Shown: positions 25,229 through 34,008, counted from the stretch's first letter. The stretch is 57,190 nt of DNA from Streptomyces glomeratus (GCF_021462825.1 NZ_JAKEEB010000038.1:1-57190); one strand, 5' to 3'. Notes: generated by a model not told the origin, from the sequence alone. Numbers and translations are program-made.

Positions 25229-26877
25229 TCCTCACCGAGGACCACCTGCAATCCCTGCTCGACAAGTCCCTCGCCGAACTGCCCGGGGGCACCGAGTGGG
25301 CGGTGGCGCTCGAAGGCTCCATCGCCGAGGGGTTCGGCAACTCCACCTCCGACATCGACTTCCTGCTCATCGACCGTTCCGAGAACGACCTGCCCACCAT
25401 GCCGTCGCTGCTCTTCGTCGACGGCCACAGAGTGGAGATCCGCACCCGCTCGATGGGCCAACTCGCCGACCAGTTCCGCATGCTGGAGGAGGGGGCGAAA
25501 CGGCCCGGACGGCTCTCCGAGGATCTGCTCAACCGCTGCCAGCGGCTGCTGCACAGTCACCCGCTGCGCGGCCATGCCCTGGTCGACGAGGCCAAGGCGA
25601 TGCTGCCCCTCGAGCGGTTCCGGCGCATCACCGTCGACTGGTGGGCGCACCGGGCCCGTCAGTCCCTGCGACACGCGATGGCGCTGCTGTGCCTCGGCGA
25701 GACGGACGAGTCGGTCGACTGGAGCCGCGCCGGACTCGTGCAGACGGTCAAGTCATGGGCGGCCGAACTGGGCGAGACCTACCTCGAACCCAAGTGGCTG
25801 CCGATGCAACTGGACCGGGCCGCCCGGCCCGACGTGCGCGATCGGTACTGGGAGCTGGCAGCCGTCGCCCCCGCGCCCGGTGACGTCGGCGCCGCCCGCG
25901 ATCACCTGACCGCGTGCCTCGCCTTCGCCGAAGACCTCGGTCTCACCGGGGTACCCTGGCGGACCGAGCGGCTCACCGTGGAACGTGCCGCCGGGGTGAC
26001 CACCTGGCAGACCGGCGAGCGGGTGCACGTGATCCGTGGACGGCGCGAGGTGTTCGCCCTGGGCGACCGTGCCGGAGCCGTCTGGCGCTCCCTCGTTCTC
26101 GGGCGGCCGCTGCCCCAGGTTCTGGCGGCGTCCGCGGACACGGGCGTCGCCGACCCCGGCCCGCGGCTCGCCGCGTTCCTGCGCTACGGGCTGATACGGC
26201 TGGCGTGGAAGGGCGGGGGTACGGTCATCCCGTCGCTGCCGCTCGCCGCGCCGCCCGGTCCCGTCACCCCACCCCCGTCCACCGTGCAGCCGCTGCTGTC
26301 GGTGCACGGGGCCGCTGTCAGCGGTCCTGACGGCATCGACCTGGTGCCGCTGCCCGCCGATCGGTTCGCCGCCGCCACCATGGCCCTGGTGTGGTCCAAC
26401 GTGGTCGTCGAGAACGCCGTCGAGGATCTGACCGGCGCACTGGAGCGCGGTCAGTGGCGGGTCGCCGAACTCACCGCGCGCCGCGCCCTCCATGCGGCGC
26501 TGCGCGGACTGTTCAGCGCCCACGGGGTCAACCCGCTGCCCGCCGATTTCGATCTGGCCCGCCGTATGGACCTGTTGCCGCCCGCCGCCCGGCCGATCCA
26601 GGCGCGTGCCGAGGAACTCCTCCGGCGCACCGTCGACTCGGCGGAGAGCGGCGACGCCCTTCTCGCGGAGCTGCGCGCCTGTGTCGCCCTGGTGCGGAAC
26701 ACCGTCGGTGCCGGTGCCTTCCCCTCCTCGTTCGACTCCGCCGACACCTGGCGGGCCACCCTGGAACTCGGCTACGACTGGCTGCGCATCGGCGCCTATC
26801 TCGACGCGGAACTGCCCATCGAGGAGGCCCGCGATCTGCTCGCCAGCAGTGGTGTCCAGCCCCACCAGGCCGCGTGA
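25225..26877 (+). CDS. Fused nucleotidyltransferase / RRE-like / HEPN-like protein
   Basis: 550 residues from GTG 25225 (AGGAGGGAGAC upstream). Residues 28-75 are a minimal nucleotidyltransferase of the DNA-polymerase-beta superfamily: LEGSIAEGFGNSTSDIDF with Gly31-Ser32, Asp43 and Asp45, and third acid Glu71. Residues about 261-335 (RVHVIRGRREVFALGDRAGA, AVWRSLVLGRPL) look like a PqqD/RRE-type winged helix. Residues about 400-520 (WRVAELTARRALHAALRGLF) resemble an HEPN helical bundle. The active site seems complete, so nucleotidyl or AMP transfer is plausible. The RRE and HEPN assignments are by eye and less sure. Confidence 0.7.
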   Translation: MILTEDHLQSLLDKSLAELPGGTEWAVALEGSIAEGFGNSTSDIDFLLIDRSENDLPTMPSLLFVDGHRVEIRTRSMGQLADQFRMLEEGAKRPGRLSEDLLNRCQRLLHSHPLRGHALVDEAKAMLPLERFRRITVDWWAHRARQSLRHAMALLCLGETDESVDWSRAGLVQTVKSWAAELGETYLEPKWLPMQLDRAARPDVRDRYWELAAVAPAPGDVGAARDHLTACLAFAEDLGLTGVPWRTERLTVERAAGVTTWQTGERVHVIRGRREVFALGDRAGAVWRSLVLGRPLPQVLAASADTGVADPGPRLAAFLRYGLIRLAWKGGGTVIPSLPLAAPPGPVTPPPSTVQPLLSVHGAAVSGPDGIDLVPLPADRFAAATMALVWSNVVVENAVEDLTGALERGQWRVAELTARRALHAALRGLFSAHGVNPLPADFDLARRMDLLPPAARPIQARAEELLRRTVDSAESGDALLAELRACVALVRNTVGAGAFPSSFDSADTWRATLELGYDWLRIGAYLDAELPIEEARDLLASSGVQPHQAA

Positions 26878-27007
26878 CGGCCCGCCGTACGACACCGGAC
26901 CGCACACGCACCCCAATACGTCTGCGCATTACGGCGGCCCGCCAGCCTCCCGGCGACCCGCCCCCTCACGACCAAAGCCACCACCCGGCAACCTGGAGGA
27001 CCGACTC

Positions 27008-28096
27008 ATGGCCGGCACGACGACGGTGTTGGTGACCGGTGCCAGTGGCCTCGTCGGCGCGGAGGTGACCGCCCGGCTCACCGCCGCGGGCCACACCGTG
27101 CTGGCGCTGCTCCACAGCAACGGCGACCTCGTCCGCAACAACGGCAGAAAACTCACCCCAGGGCCCGGAGCCCTTATCCGGATCACCGGCGACATCAGCC
27201 GCCCCGGCCTCGGGCTCACTCCTGACGACCGGCACATCGTCGCGACCGCCGACCGGATCGTGCACTGCGCCGCCGTCACCGACTTCGGACTGCCCGAGGA
27301 GCGGTACGAGAACATCAACGTGACGGGCACCAGGCACGTGCTCGACCTCGCCCTCGCCGGCCGTACCCCACTGGTCCACGTCAGCACCGCCTATGTGTGC
27401 GGGGAACGCGACGGCACGGCCCGCGAGGACGAACTCGACGTCGGCCAACGCCCCGGCAACGCCTACGAGAAGAGCAAACTCACCGCCGAGACCCAGGTCC
27501 GCAAGGCCGCTGCGGAAGGCCTTCCGGTGACCGTGGTGCGCCCGAGCATCATCACCGGAGCATCCCGCACCGGCCGCGTCCGTGACTTCAAGACCATCTA
27601 CCCCGTGCTCAAGGTCCTCACCAGGGGATTGGTGCGCACCGTGCCCGGCCACTACGACGCCGCACTCGACCTCGTCCCGGTCGACCGCGTCGCCGACCTG
27701 GTGACCGAGGCCGCCACCCGCCGGGAGGACGCCGAAGGCCTCACCCTGCACGCCGTCGGGCACGAGCTGACCCTGAGGGATTTCTCCGACGTCCTCGCCG
27801 AGTACCCGTCCTTCCACGTGCCCAGGTTCGTCCCCCCGTCGGCCTTCTCCGCGTCCGCCCTGCCCGACCGCGAACGCCCCTACTACGGCCGGATCATCTC
27901 CCTCTACGACACCTACTTCAGGCGGCGCATCCATTTCGACGACACGCAGACCGCCGCCTTCAGCGGTTCTCCGGCGCCCGCGGGCGGACGGCCCTACCTG
28001 CGGCGCCTCCTCGACCACTGCCTCAGGACCGGCTACCTCGGCGTCGCCTCATCCCACAAGCCGACCACGGCCCGACCCGACGGGAGGACCCTTTGA
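27008..28096 (+). CDS. Thioester-reductase-type extended SDR (NAD_binding_4-like)
   Basis: 362 residues. LVTGASGLVGAEV gives the GxxGxxG nucleotide loop at 11-17; HVSTAYVCGERDG and YEKSK (Tyr153, Lys157) give the catalytic strand and pair. The HVSTAYVCG...YxxSK pattern is that of fatty-acyl-CoA reductases and the terminal reductase domains of NRPS and carboxylic-acid reductases, so reduction of a thioester or acyl-phosphate to an aldehyde is the best guess. RBS GGAGGA. Its TGA overlaps the TTG start of the next gene. Confidence 0.8.
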   Translation: MAGTTTVLVTGASGLVGAEVTARLTAAGHTVLALLHSNGDLVRNNGRKLTPGPGALIRITGDISRPGLGLTPDDRHIVATADRIVHCAAVTDFGLPEERYENINVTGTRHVLDLALAGRTPLVHVSTAYVCGERDGTAREDELDVGQRPGNAYEKSKLTAETQVRKAAAEGLPVTVVRPSIITGASRTGRVRDFKTIYPVLKVLTRGLVRTVPGHYDAALDLVPVDRVADLVTEAATRREDAEGLTLHAVGHELTLRDFSDVLAEYPSFHVPRFVPPSAFSASALPDRERPYYGRIISLYDTYFRRRIHFDDTQTAAFSGSPAPAGGRPYLRRLLDHCLRTGYLGVASSHKPTTARPDGRTL

Positions 28097-29040
28097 CGAC
28101 CCGGCCCCGCCCCGCCGAGACCCGGCACGGCATTCCGGTCTCACCGCTGCTCGCCTGCCATCCGGACAAGCAGCGGCTGTACGGCGCGGACACCTACTAC
28201 CAGGAGAGCTACGAACAGCTCGCCGCCCTCACCGACGACGTCATCGGCTTCGCCCACCGCCATGCGGCCGTGCTGCTGAAGCCGGACGCCGTGGTGGCGC
28301 GCAGGCTGTATGCCGCCGTCGAGTGGCTCACCGAGCACGGCTACCGGATCGTCGGCGCGGCGGTCACACGGCTGACCCGCACCATGATCCGGTCCCTGTG
28401 GTACTTCCAGTGGAATCTGGCCACCCCCTGCCGCAGGCGGCTTGCCGCGCTGTTCCTGGAGGACGCCGATGCCCTCGTGCTGCTGGTCCGTCCCGGACAC
28501 GACCCCGAGGTCCCGGCCTCGGTCGAACTCACCCGGCTCAAGGGGCCCACCGACCCGGACGCCCGCAGGCCCGGCCAGCTACGGCACCTCCTCGGGCGCT
28601 ACAGCTATCTGCTCAACCTGGCGCACACGCCCGACGAACCAGCGGACGTGCTCAGGGAGTTGGCCGTACACTTCGACGAAGCCGGGCGCCACCGCCTCTT
28701 CTCCTGCGCGTTGGCGGAAGAGGACCGCACAGCCGACGCCCTCGAGCTGGCCGACCGGCTGTATGCCGCCACCAAGCCCCGTGAACTGGACTTCGAACCC
28801 GCGGTCGAAAGGTTGCGTGACGTCGTCTCCCGCCACTTGGGCGTCGACCCGGCCGCCACTCCCCGTTCTCTGCTGGAATCGGCCTGGGAGCATGGCATCG
28901 ACCTCGACCCGTGGGACACCGTCATCGTCGGCTCCACGGTGCTGCCCATGCGACAGCCCCACCGCGTCCCGGTGCTGGACGGGGCCGGCGTCGACACATG
29001 GCGCCGCCACCTGGACGCCATCCGCACCACGCTGACCTGA
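28093..29040 (+). CDS. NDP-kinase-like protein with long extensions
   Basis: 315 residues from a TTG at 28093 overlapping the SDR stop (TTGA), with GGGAGGA upstream. Residues about 57-200 follow nucleoside diphosphate kinase: AVLLKPDAV at 59-67, LKGPTDPDARRPGQLRHLLG at 149-168 (compare the NDK G-x-TdP...pGtIR), and NLAHTPDEPADVLREL where His178 aligns with the phospho-accepting His of NxxHGSDS. About 55 extra residues at the start and 115 at the end belong to no family I know. Possible roles are kinase or phosphotransfer on a pathway intermediate, or supply of NTP. Confidence 0.7.
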   Translation: MTTRPRPAETRHGIPVSPLLACHPDKQRLYGADTYYQESYEQLAALTDDVIGFAHRHAAVLLKPDAVVARRLYAAVEWLTEHGYRIVGAAVTRLTRTMIRSLWYFQWNLATPCRRRLAALFLEDADALVLLVRPGHDPEVPASVELTRLKGPTDPDARRPGQLRHLLGRYSYLLNLAHTPDEPADVLRELAVHFDEAGRHRLFSCALAEEDRTADALELADRLYAATKPRELDFEPAVERLRDVVSRHLGVDPAATPRSLLESAWEHGIDLDPWDTVIVGSTVLPMRQPHRVPVLDGAGVDTWRRHLDAIRTTLT

Positions 29041-29049
29041 GGAGCGGCC

Positions 29050-30033
29050 ATGCAGTTCGCCCGGACGCTTCCGAAGGAACTGGTTCATCGAGCCGCCGTC
29101 GCGGAGGTCTTCCTCACCGACGCCCAGCGCCACGGCGAAGGGGAAGTGATGCTAGCCGCGCAGCTTCCCCGACTCCACGCCTTCTACGACGACACCCTCG
29201 GCCCCCGCACCCATCACGACCCGCTGTTGTTGCTGGAGGCCTGCAGACAGGGAATCTTCGTGGTGGCCCACCGCTACTTGGATGTCCCCCTGGGCCACAA
29301 GTTCCTGCTGCGCTCCGTGGAGTTCGAGGTGCCGGACCCGGCTGCCCTCGAGTACGGTGACGCCCCCACCGAGGCTGTCATCGGCACCCGTATCGAGCAC
29401 CGGTTCCGGAGCCGGTCAGGGCCGACGGGTCTGCGACTGCGCTTCACCGCGTCCATCGGCGCACGTGAAGCCCTGCTGGCCTGCATCGACTACTCCTGGA
29501 TGCCGCCGCAGGACTGGACCCGCATGCGAGCCGGTCAGCGCGATGCACTCGGTCTTTCCCAATCCCCCGTCGCGCTGCCGGGACCACGGATCGATCCCGC
29601 CCTGGTCGGCCGCCGTGACCCGGCCAACGTGGTGATCTCACCGCCGCACGCCTCGGGCGACGGCATACGCACGGCCCGCCTGGTGGCCGAGACCGCGCAC
29701 CCGATCCTGTACGACCACTGGGTCGACCATGTGCCCGGGATGCTGGAGCTGGAGGGATTCCGGCAACTGGCCGTGACGGCCTCCCACGCCGAGGGCACGG
29801 TGCCTGCACCCCGGGCGCTGCCGGTGGGTCTGGCCGTGCGGTTCCGCTGCTTCGCCGAGATGGACCTGCCCCTGGAGTGCAGCACCGCCCGGGTGCTGCC
29901 CGGCGCCGACATCGAGTGCACACTCCACCAGGCCGGATCCCTGGTCGCCGAGGGCCGGATCAGCCTGGCGGACCGGAAACGGGCCGATCTGGCAGGGGTC
30001 GGCGGGGGCCCCGGAACCCACAGGTGCCCCTGA
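29050..30033 (+). CDS. AfsA/ScbA-family hotdog protein (gamma-butyrolactone synthase-like)
   Basis: 327 residues with two hotdog repeats. VHRAAVAEVFLTDAQRHGEG near the start is the AfsA-family signature, and the second repeat has HDPLLLLEACRQ-like and DHVPGMLELEGFRQ segments, each carrying the conserved acidic residue. AfsA joins a beta-keto-acyl carrier to dihydroxyacetone phosphate, the first step to A-factor-type signals. No ArpA/ScbR receptor gene is adjacent and the gene is embedded in a biosynthetic operon, so it may serve product assembly instead of signalling. ATG 29050 follows the NDK-like gene by 9 bp. Confidence 0.85.
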   Translation: MQFARTLPKELVHRAAVAEVFLTDAQRHGEGEVMLAAQLPRLHAFYDDTLGPRTHHDPLLLLEACRQGIFVVAHRYLDVPLGHKFLLRSVEFEVPDPAALEYGDAPTEAVIGTRIEHRFRSRSGPTGLRLRFTASIGAREALLACIDYSWMPPQDWTRMRAGQRDALGLSQSPVALPGPRIDPALVGRRDPANVVISPPHASGDGIRTARLVAETAHPILYDHWVDHVPGMLELEGFRQLAVTASHAEGTVPAPRALPVGLAVRFRCFAEMDLPLECSTARVLPGADIECTLHQAGSLVAEGRISLADRKRADLAGVGGGPGTHRCP

Positions 30034-30104
30034 GACCGACACGGCCGATACAACCGACATGACCGATGCGCCCAGACCCGTGACCGAACAGGGGGACACC
30101 CCTC

Positions 30105-31004
30105 GTGACCACCGTCGCCGTACCTCAAGTACCCGTCCGGCTGGCCCGTTTCGTGCTGCGTATGTTTCGGCCCCACATCTACGCCACCTACGGACTGCTG
30201 TGGGTCCTCGCTCTGGAAGGCTCGGCGGTGGCCCTGACCGGCACGGCCTGGCGGCCGTCCGGCGCCACCTGGGTCCGGGTCGTCAGTGTCGTCCTGGCAC
30301 TGCTGTTCCTGCGCATGCTCGACGAGGAGAAGGACCTCGAGTACGACCGCGTGCACCATCCGGACCGGCCGCTCGTCACCGGTGCCATCAGCGTCGTCGA
30401 ACTCCGTGGCGCCGTCGCCGCGATCACCGTGGTGGTGGCGGCCCTGAACGCGACCCAGTCGGCGACGGCCGTCCTGCTGGTCCTCGCGGCCCTCGGCTAC
30501 GGAATCCTCCTTGCCGTTCTGGAAAGACTGTCCGCGCCGGTGCGTGACCGGCAGCTGCTCAACCTCGCCGTCACCTACCCGGTGCAGCTGCTGCTCGGCG
30601 TCTATGTGTACGGCTCGCTCGTCGCCGCCGGGACCGTCACCGCCGACTGGCACGGGGCGGTGCTGCTCGTGCTGTGCGCCTGCGTGTTCCTGCATGTCGA
30701 GTTCGCCCGCAAGACGGCATGGGAGGCGGAGCCGGGTGCCCGCCTGTACTCGGCGCGGATCGGTCCCCGGCGCAGTGCGGGGGTCACCGCGGGCTTCGCG
30801 GCCGGAGCGGTCGGCTGCCAGGTGCTGCTCTTCGCTCCGTACGGCCCGCTCGGGCTGCTGCCCTGTCTGACGGCGGCACTGCCGGTGTGGGGCACCCGCA
30901 GGTTCCTGGCCACGCGCCGCGGCGGCTGGCCGCTCCCGGCGGCGATGGGCTTCGTCGTGGGAACCTACCTCCTCCTGGCCGTCGAGGCGGTGCTGCTCCC
31001 GTGA
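30105..31004 (+). CDS. UbiA-superfamily membrane prenyltransferase
   Basis: 299 residues, very hydrophobic, about eight membrane segments. The first Asp-rich motif is Asp73-x3-Asp77-x3-Asp81 (RMLDEEKDLEYDRVHHP), a DxxxDxxxD form of the UbiA NDxxDxxxD signature that binds Mg-prenyl diphosphate. It should attach a prenyl chain to an aromatic ring or another acceptor at the membrane. The second Asp motif is not obvious. GTG 30105 has GGGGGA upstream. Its stop overlaps the start of the nitroreductase gene by 4 bp, which ties the two enzymes together. Confidence 0.8.
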   Translation: MTTVAVPQVPVRLARFVLRMFRPHIYATYGLLWVLALEGSAVALTGTAWRPSGATWVRVVSVVLALLFLRMLDEEKDLEYDRVHHPDRPLVTGAISVVELRGAVAAITVVVAALNATQSATAVLLVLAALGYGILLAVLERLSAPVRDRQLLNLAVTYPVQLLLGVYVYGSLVAAGTVTADWHGAVLLVLCACVFLHVEFARKTAWEAEPGARLYSARIGPRRSAGVTAGFAAGAVGCQVLLFAPYGPLGLLPCLTAALPVWGTRRFLATRRGGWPLPAAMGFVVGTYLLLAVEAVLLP

Positions 31005-31648
31005 CCGGTCAACTGCCCCTCTCCTGCGAAGAGCTGCTGACCACCACACGCTCCGTGCGGCGCGGCCTCGACCTCGAGCGGGCGGTGGACCCCGAACTGG
31101 TGAAGGACTGTCTGCGCATCGCCCTTCAGGCACCCAACGGCGGCAACCGGCAGAACTGGCGCTGGATCCTGCTCACCGACCCACGCGTCCGCGCGGCGGT
31201 CGCCGAGGTGTACCGGGTCGCGTTCTACGACCGTAACGCCGCGGCCCTGGAGCGGCTGGACGAGGAATCCGAAGCAGCCCGATCCGTGCTCACGGCCGCC
31301 CGCGGGCTGGCCGACCGACTGCACCGGGTGCCCGTTCTGGTCATCCCCTGCCTGGAACTGGCCGACGGCCGGCTGCCGACGGGAAACCAAGCGGGGCTGT
31401 GGGCGTCGCTGCTGCCGGCCGCCTGGAGCTATGCCCTGGCCGCCCGAAGCCATGGTCTGGTCACCACCTGGACGTCGGTCCATCTGGACCGCGAGCAGGA
31501 GGTCGCCGACCTGCTGGGCCTGCCGCCCACCGTCCGCCAGGGCGCGCTGCTGCCCACGGCGTACCCGCTGCGTACCGGCTTCCGGCCGGGACCACGCCAT
31601 CCACTGGAGGAAGTCCTCCACCACAACGGCTGGCAGGACCCCGACTGA
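31001..31648 (+). CDS. Nitroreductase-family FMN oxidoreductase
   Basis: 215 residues from GTG 31001, coupled to the UbiA gene. The N-terminal TRSVRRG and APNGGNRQNWRW are the FMN-phosphate and isoalloxazine contacts of the nitroreductase fold; GLWASLLPAAWSYALAARSHG is the central helix and GLVTTW precedes the second FMN contact. Members reduce quinones, nitro groups or conjugated double bonds. In A-factor-type pathways a reductase acts on the butenolide made by AfsA, so this could be that step. Last gene of the operon; 125 bp of non-coding DNA follow before a convergent gene. Confidence 0.85.
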   Translation: MTGQLPLSCEELLTTTRSVRRGLDLERAVDPELVKDCLRIALQAPNGGNRQNWRWILLTDPRVRAAVAEVYRVAFYDRNAAALERLDEESEAARSVLTAARGLADRLHRVPVLVIPCLELADGRLPTGNQAGLWASLLPAAWSYALAARSHGLVTTWTSVHLDREQEVADLLGLPPTVRQGALLPTAYPLRTGFRPGPRHPLEEVLHHNGWQDPD

Positions 31649-31773
31649 ACGACGTACGGCTTGCGGGGCGTTTCCGTCAGCGGCGTCTCGGTCATCCCGG
31701 GCACCGGCGGATCGCGTGCCGACCGGGGCGAACCGATCGGCACCGGTCGCGAGGAGCGACGGCATGGCCCCGG

Positions 31774-32253
31774 TCAATGGCTCGGCTTGCTCGAGCCGTC
31801 CCAGGCGGCGGAGACCGGGTTCGCCGCGGGCAGCGGTGCGGCGGTGCTCGTGGGCGGAATCCAGGCGCAGGCCAGTGAGCCGCCGATCAGGCCGGGGATC
31901 AGCCCGAGGAAGAGGCCGCCGAAGTTGGCGACGGGAAACGAGACAAGGGCGAGCAGCAGGGTGGCGATCCCCATGAAAACGTGAACGTGCGGCTGGAACC
32001 AGAGGGAGACACCCAGGACCACGAGCAGGACCCCGATGATCAGGGATCCCGCTCCGGATGTGGTCGACAGCGCCAGCGCAATGCCCTGCAGCTTCAAGTG
32101 CGTGTACGGGAAGTACATGATGGGTAGGCCGGCGGTGAGGGTGAACAACCCTGCCCAGAAGGGCCGTTCACCCCGCCACGCCCTGAACCGGAGCCGGATG
32201 TCGTCGGCGATGGCGCGTGGCCCTGAGCGATTGCTGAAGGGATCCAAGAACAC
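31774..32253 (-). CDS. DUF6114-family membrane protein
   Basis: 159 residues from a GTG at 32253 with AGGGGAAG upstream; the longer in-frame extension to 32334 lacks an RBS. Four hydrophobic segments are visible (for example FWAGLFTLTAGLPIMYFPY and FGGLFLGLIPGLIGGSLA). In Streptomyces this family almost always follows a DUF6230 gene, as it does here. Role unknown; the pair is probably membrane and cell-surface associated. Confidence 0.75.
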   Translation of the reverse strand: MFLDPFSNRSGPRAIADDIRLRFRAWRGERPFWAGLFTLTAGLPIMYFPYTHLKLQGIALALSTTSGAGSLIIGVLLVVLGVSLWFQPHVHVFMGIATLLLALVSFPVANFGGLFLGLIPGLIGGSLACAWIPPTSTAAPLPAANPVSAAWDGSSKPSH

Positions 32254-32347
32254 GTGTCTTCCCCTGGTGAGGGCGGGCGGACATGAGGCGAGCAGGCGCC
32301 GGGCCGCATGGGCCGGCGCAGGTCGACCCGGCATCGTCGACCCGGCA

Positions 32348-32971
32348 TCAGAAGCAGCGATGCCGGCCTTGCTCGAGCCGGAGATTGAGGCCGGGGATGT
32401 TCAGTGTTCCGGCCGTGACCGCGACCGAGGTCACGCGCACGTCGGTCAGGAAGGCCGACTGCGCCTGCTGTGCGAACACGTTGGGGTCGAAGAACCGCGA
32501 TTTCCTGTCTCCCGGATTGATCGGCCCTTTCCTGATGGCACCCGCCGCCACACCGATATCGATGTCGGTGGTGTTCGCCTGAGCGGCCGATACGGAAGTC
32601 GCGTCGATGAACAAGTTGGTCGCCTCGACGCGCCGCCGTTCGCCGCCGGTGAGCACCAGGGTGTACGGACCCAGAACGGGGACCGGGAGCTCCACGGACA
32701 GGCACAGCCCACTGATGTAGGCACGCCGGAAGCCGAGGACCACGACCGGAACGAGGGTGCCTTTCTTGGCAACGTCGATCATGGGGTAGATGCTCACACC
32801 GCGGGCGCGCAGCGTGTCCGCGGCGACCTGGAAGCGCTCGCCGGAGATGAGGAACGAGGCGGCCAGTGCTCCTTGCGCCATGCCGATGCCGAGGGCCGCG
32901 GATGCGGTGGCGCCCGCGATGAGGACGCCGGCGAAGCGTTTCCAGCACGTTCTGCCGGAGCGGTGCAGCAT
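32348..32971 (-). CDS. DUF6230-family secreted/membrane-anchored protein
   Basis: 207 residues. An N-terminal signal-like segment (FAGVLIAGATASAALGIGMA then QGALAASF) precedes a beta-rich domain with FLISGERFQVAADTLRARGV and a C-terminal NTTDIDIGVAAGAIRKG part, as in DUF6230 proteins. It lies upstream of the DUF6114 gene in the same direction. No catalytic motif is visible. Probably unrelated to the biosynthetic block but a good Streptomyces marker. Confidence 0.75.
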   Translation of the reverse strand: MLHRSGRTCWKRFAGVLIAGATASAALGIGMAQGALAASFLISGERFQVAADTLRARGVSIYPMIDVAKKGTLVPVVVLGFRRAYISGLCLSVELPVPVLGPYTLVLTGGERRRVEATNLFIDATSVSAAQANTTDIDIGVAAGAIRKGPINPGDRKSRFFDPNVFAQQAQSAFLTDVRVTSVAVTAGTLNIPGLNLRLEQGRHRCF

Positions 32972-33254
32972 TCCGCCTCCTCGAACGTGCAGATGCCCTC
33001 ACCCGTGCCGGACGGACGAGGACGGGTGAAGTGCTGGTGGCCTGGTGACGGAGTCTAGACTTCCGGGCAGGACAGCCGACGGCACGTCAGGTCGGCCGGT
33101 CGGGTGATATGCCTGATCAGCATCCATTTGCGCTGGTTCCGGCGTTGTCGGCTGCGGGTGTGTGTCCCGCGGCGACTCCGGCGCACCGATGAGCCGAGAG
33201 CACGGGCCGGCGCCGTCCGGACCGCGACCGGGACCCGGTTTCCGAGAGGCAGGG

Positions 33255-33806
33255 TCAGGCGGAGCGGTCGCAGAGTTCGTCGACGTACGTGTGCACATCG
33301 GCCTCGGTCAGTGTCCAGGGCAGGAAGACGGCCCTGTAGATGATGGGGGCGACGACCCGGTCGATGACATCGTCGCCGCTGAAGGTACTGCCGGACCGGG
33401 CGGCGAATCCGGCTGCTTCCGCCCGCCGGTCGCGCAGACAGTCCGACTCCCTCTCACCGGCTGCGGCGGCCCCGCCGCGCAGGAGGGCGGCGTTCACCGG
33501 GATGCTGTAGTGGCCGATCAGCTCCTGGGCCCAGGCGGTCAGATCGGCCCGCAGGTCGCCGGTGTCGGGAAGACCGCGCTCGGGGTCGAGGCGGTAGGTC
33601 GCCAGGTCGTTGATCATGGTCCGCGCGTCGCCCCACCGTCGGTAGATGCTCGAGTGATTCACTCCCGCGCGCTCCGCGACCATGGGAATGGTGATGGCCT
33701 CGCTTCCCCCTTCGGTGATCAGTTCTTCGACGGCCTTCCTGATGGACGTCAGCACCACCGCGCTGCGGCCGCCGGTCCGCCGCCGCGGGCCCGATTCTGC
33801 AACCAT
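33255..33806 (-). CDS. TetR-family transcriptional repressor
   Basis: 183 residues from ATG 33806 (a GTG at 33815 is possible). The N-terminal helix-turn-helix is SIRKAVEELITEGGSEAITI followed by MVAERAGVNHSSIYRRWGD; the C-terminal ligand-binding half resembles the TetR_C_11-type group. A set of ACTGT/ACAGT half-sites lies directly upstream and is the likely auto-operator. No target gene is adjacent on the other side. It is the only TetR gene in the window, so it is a candidate for controlling the palindrome at 15031, though the two sites differ in sequence. Confidence 0.85.
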   Translation of the reverse strand: MVAESGPRRRTGGRSAVVLTSIRKAVEELITEGGSEAITIPMVAERAGVNHSSIYRRWGDARTMINDLATYRLDPERGLPDTGDLRADLTAWAQELIGHYSIPVNAALLRGGAAAAGERESDCLRDRRAEAAGFAARSGSTFSGDDVIDRVVAPIIYRAVFLPWTLTEADVHTYVDELCDRSA

Positions 33807-33813
33807 GCGCCCC

Positions 33814-33851
33814 ACTGTAACGCACAGTACTTGGCATTAAGTCCACTGTGC
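33814..33851. promoter_or_regulatory. Operator-like repeats upstream of the TetR gene
   Basis: Three half-sites occur: ACTGT (33814-33818), ACAGT (33824-33828) and ACTGT (33845-33849). GCACAGT (33822-33828) and ACTGTGC (33845-33851) form a perfect 7-bp inverted repeat. They cover the start region of the TetR gene, as expected for autoregulation. Confidence 0.55.
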
Positions 33852-34008
33852 TTTAAAGGTGGCCCTGGGGTGGGTCCCACCGAACCAAGGCATGGCCGCA
33901 GCGCTGGCCCTGGCCTCGCGGCCCCCGATGCAGGCCGGTCCGGCAGGTCCCGTCGTCCGTGGCGTTCGCTGGGCGGCTGCTGTCTTCAGCTGTTCGCGCA
34001 GTACCGCA

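Noticed and set aside
29050..30033. Naming the AfsA-like gene a signal-molecule synthase
   Set aside because: No ArpA/ScbR-type receptor gene or butyrolactone autoregulatory locus next to it, so only the family is stated.
29535..31133. 532-codon minus-strand frame opposite the AfsA and UbiA genes
   Set aside because: Low-complexity Gln/Arg/His composition, no motifs; the plus-strand genes have clear families and overlapping starts.
15143..31648. Treating the whole block as one cluster for a single product
   Set aside because: A lipoprotein gene and about 490 non-coding bases divide it, and the two halves have different chemistry; linkage is possible but unproven.
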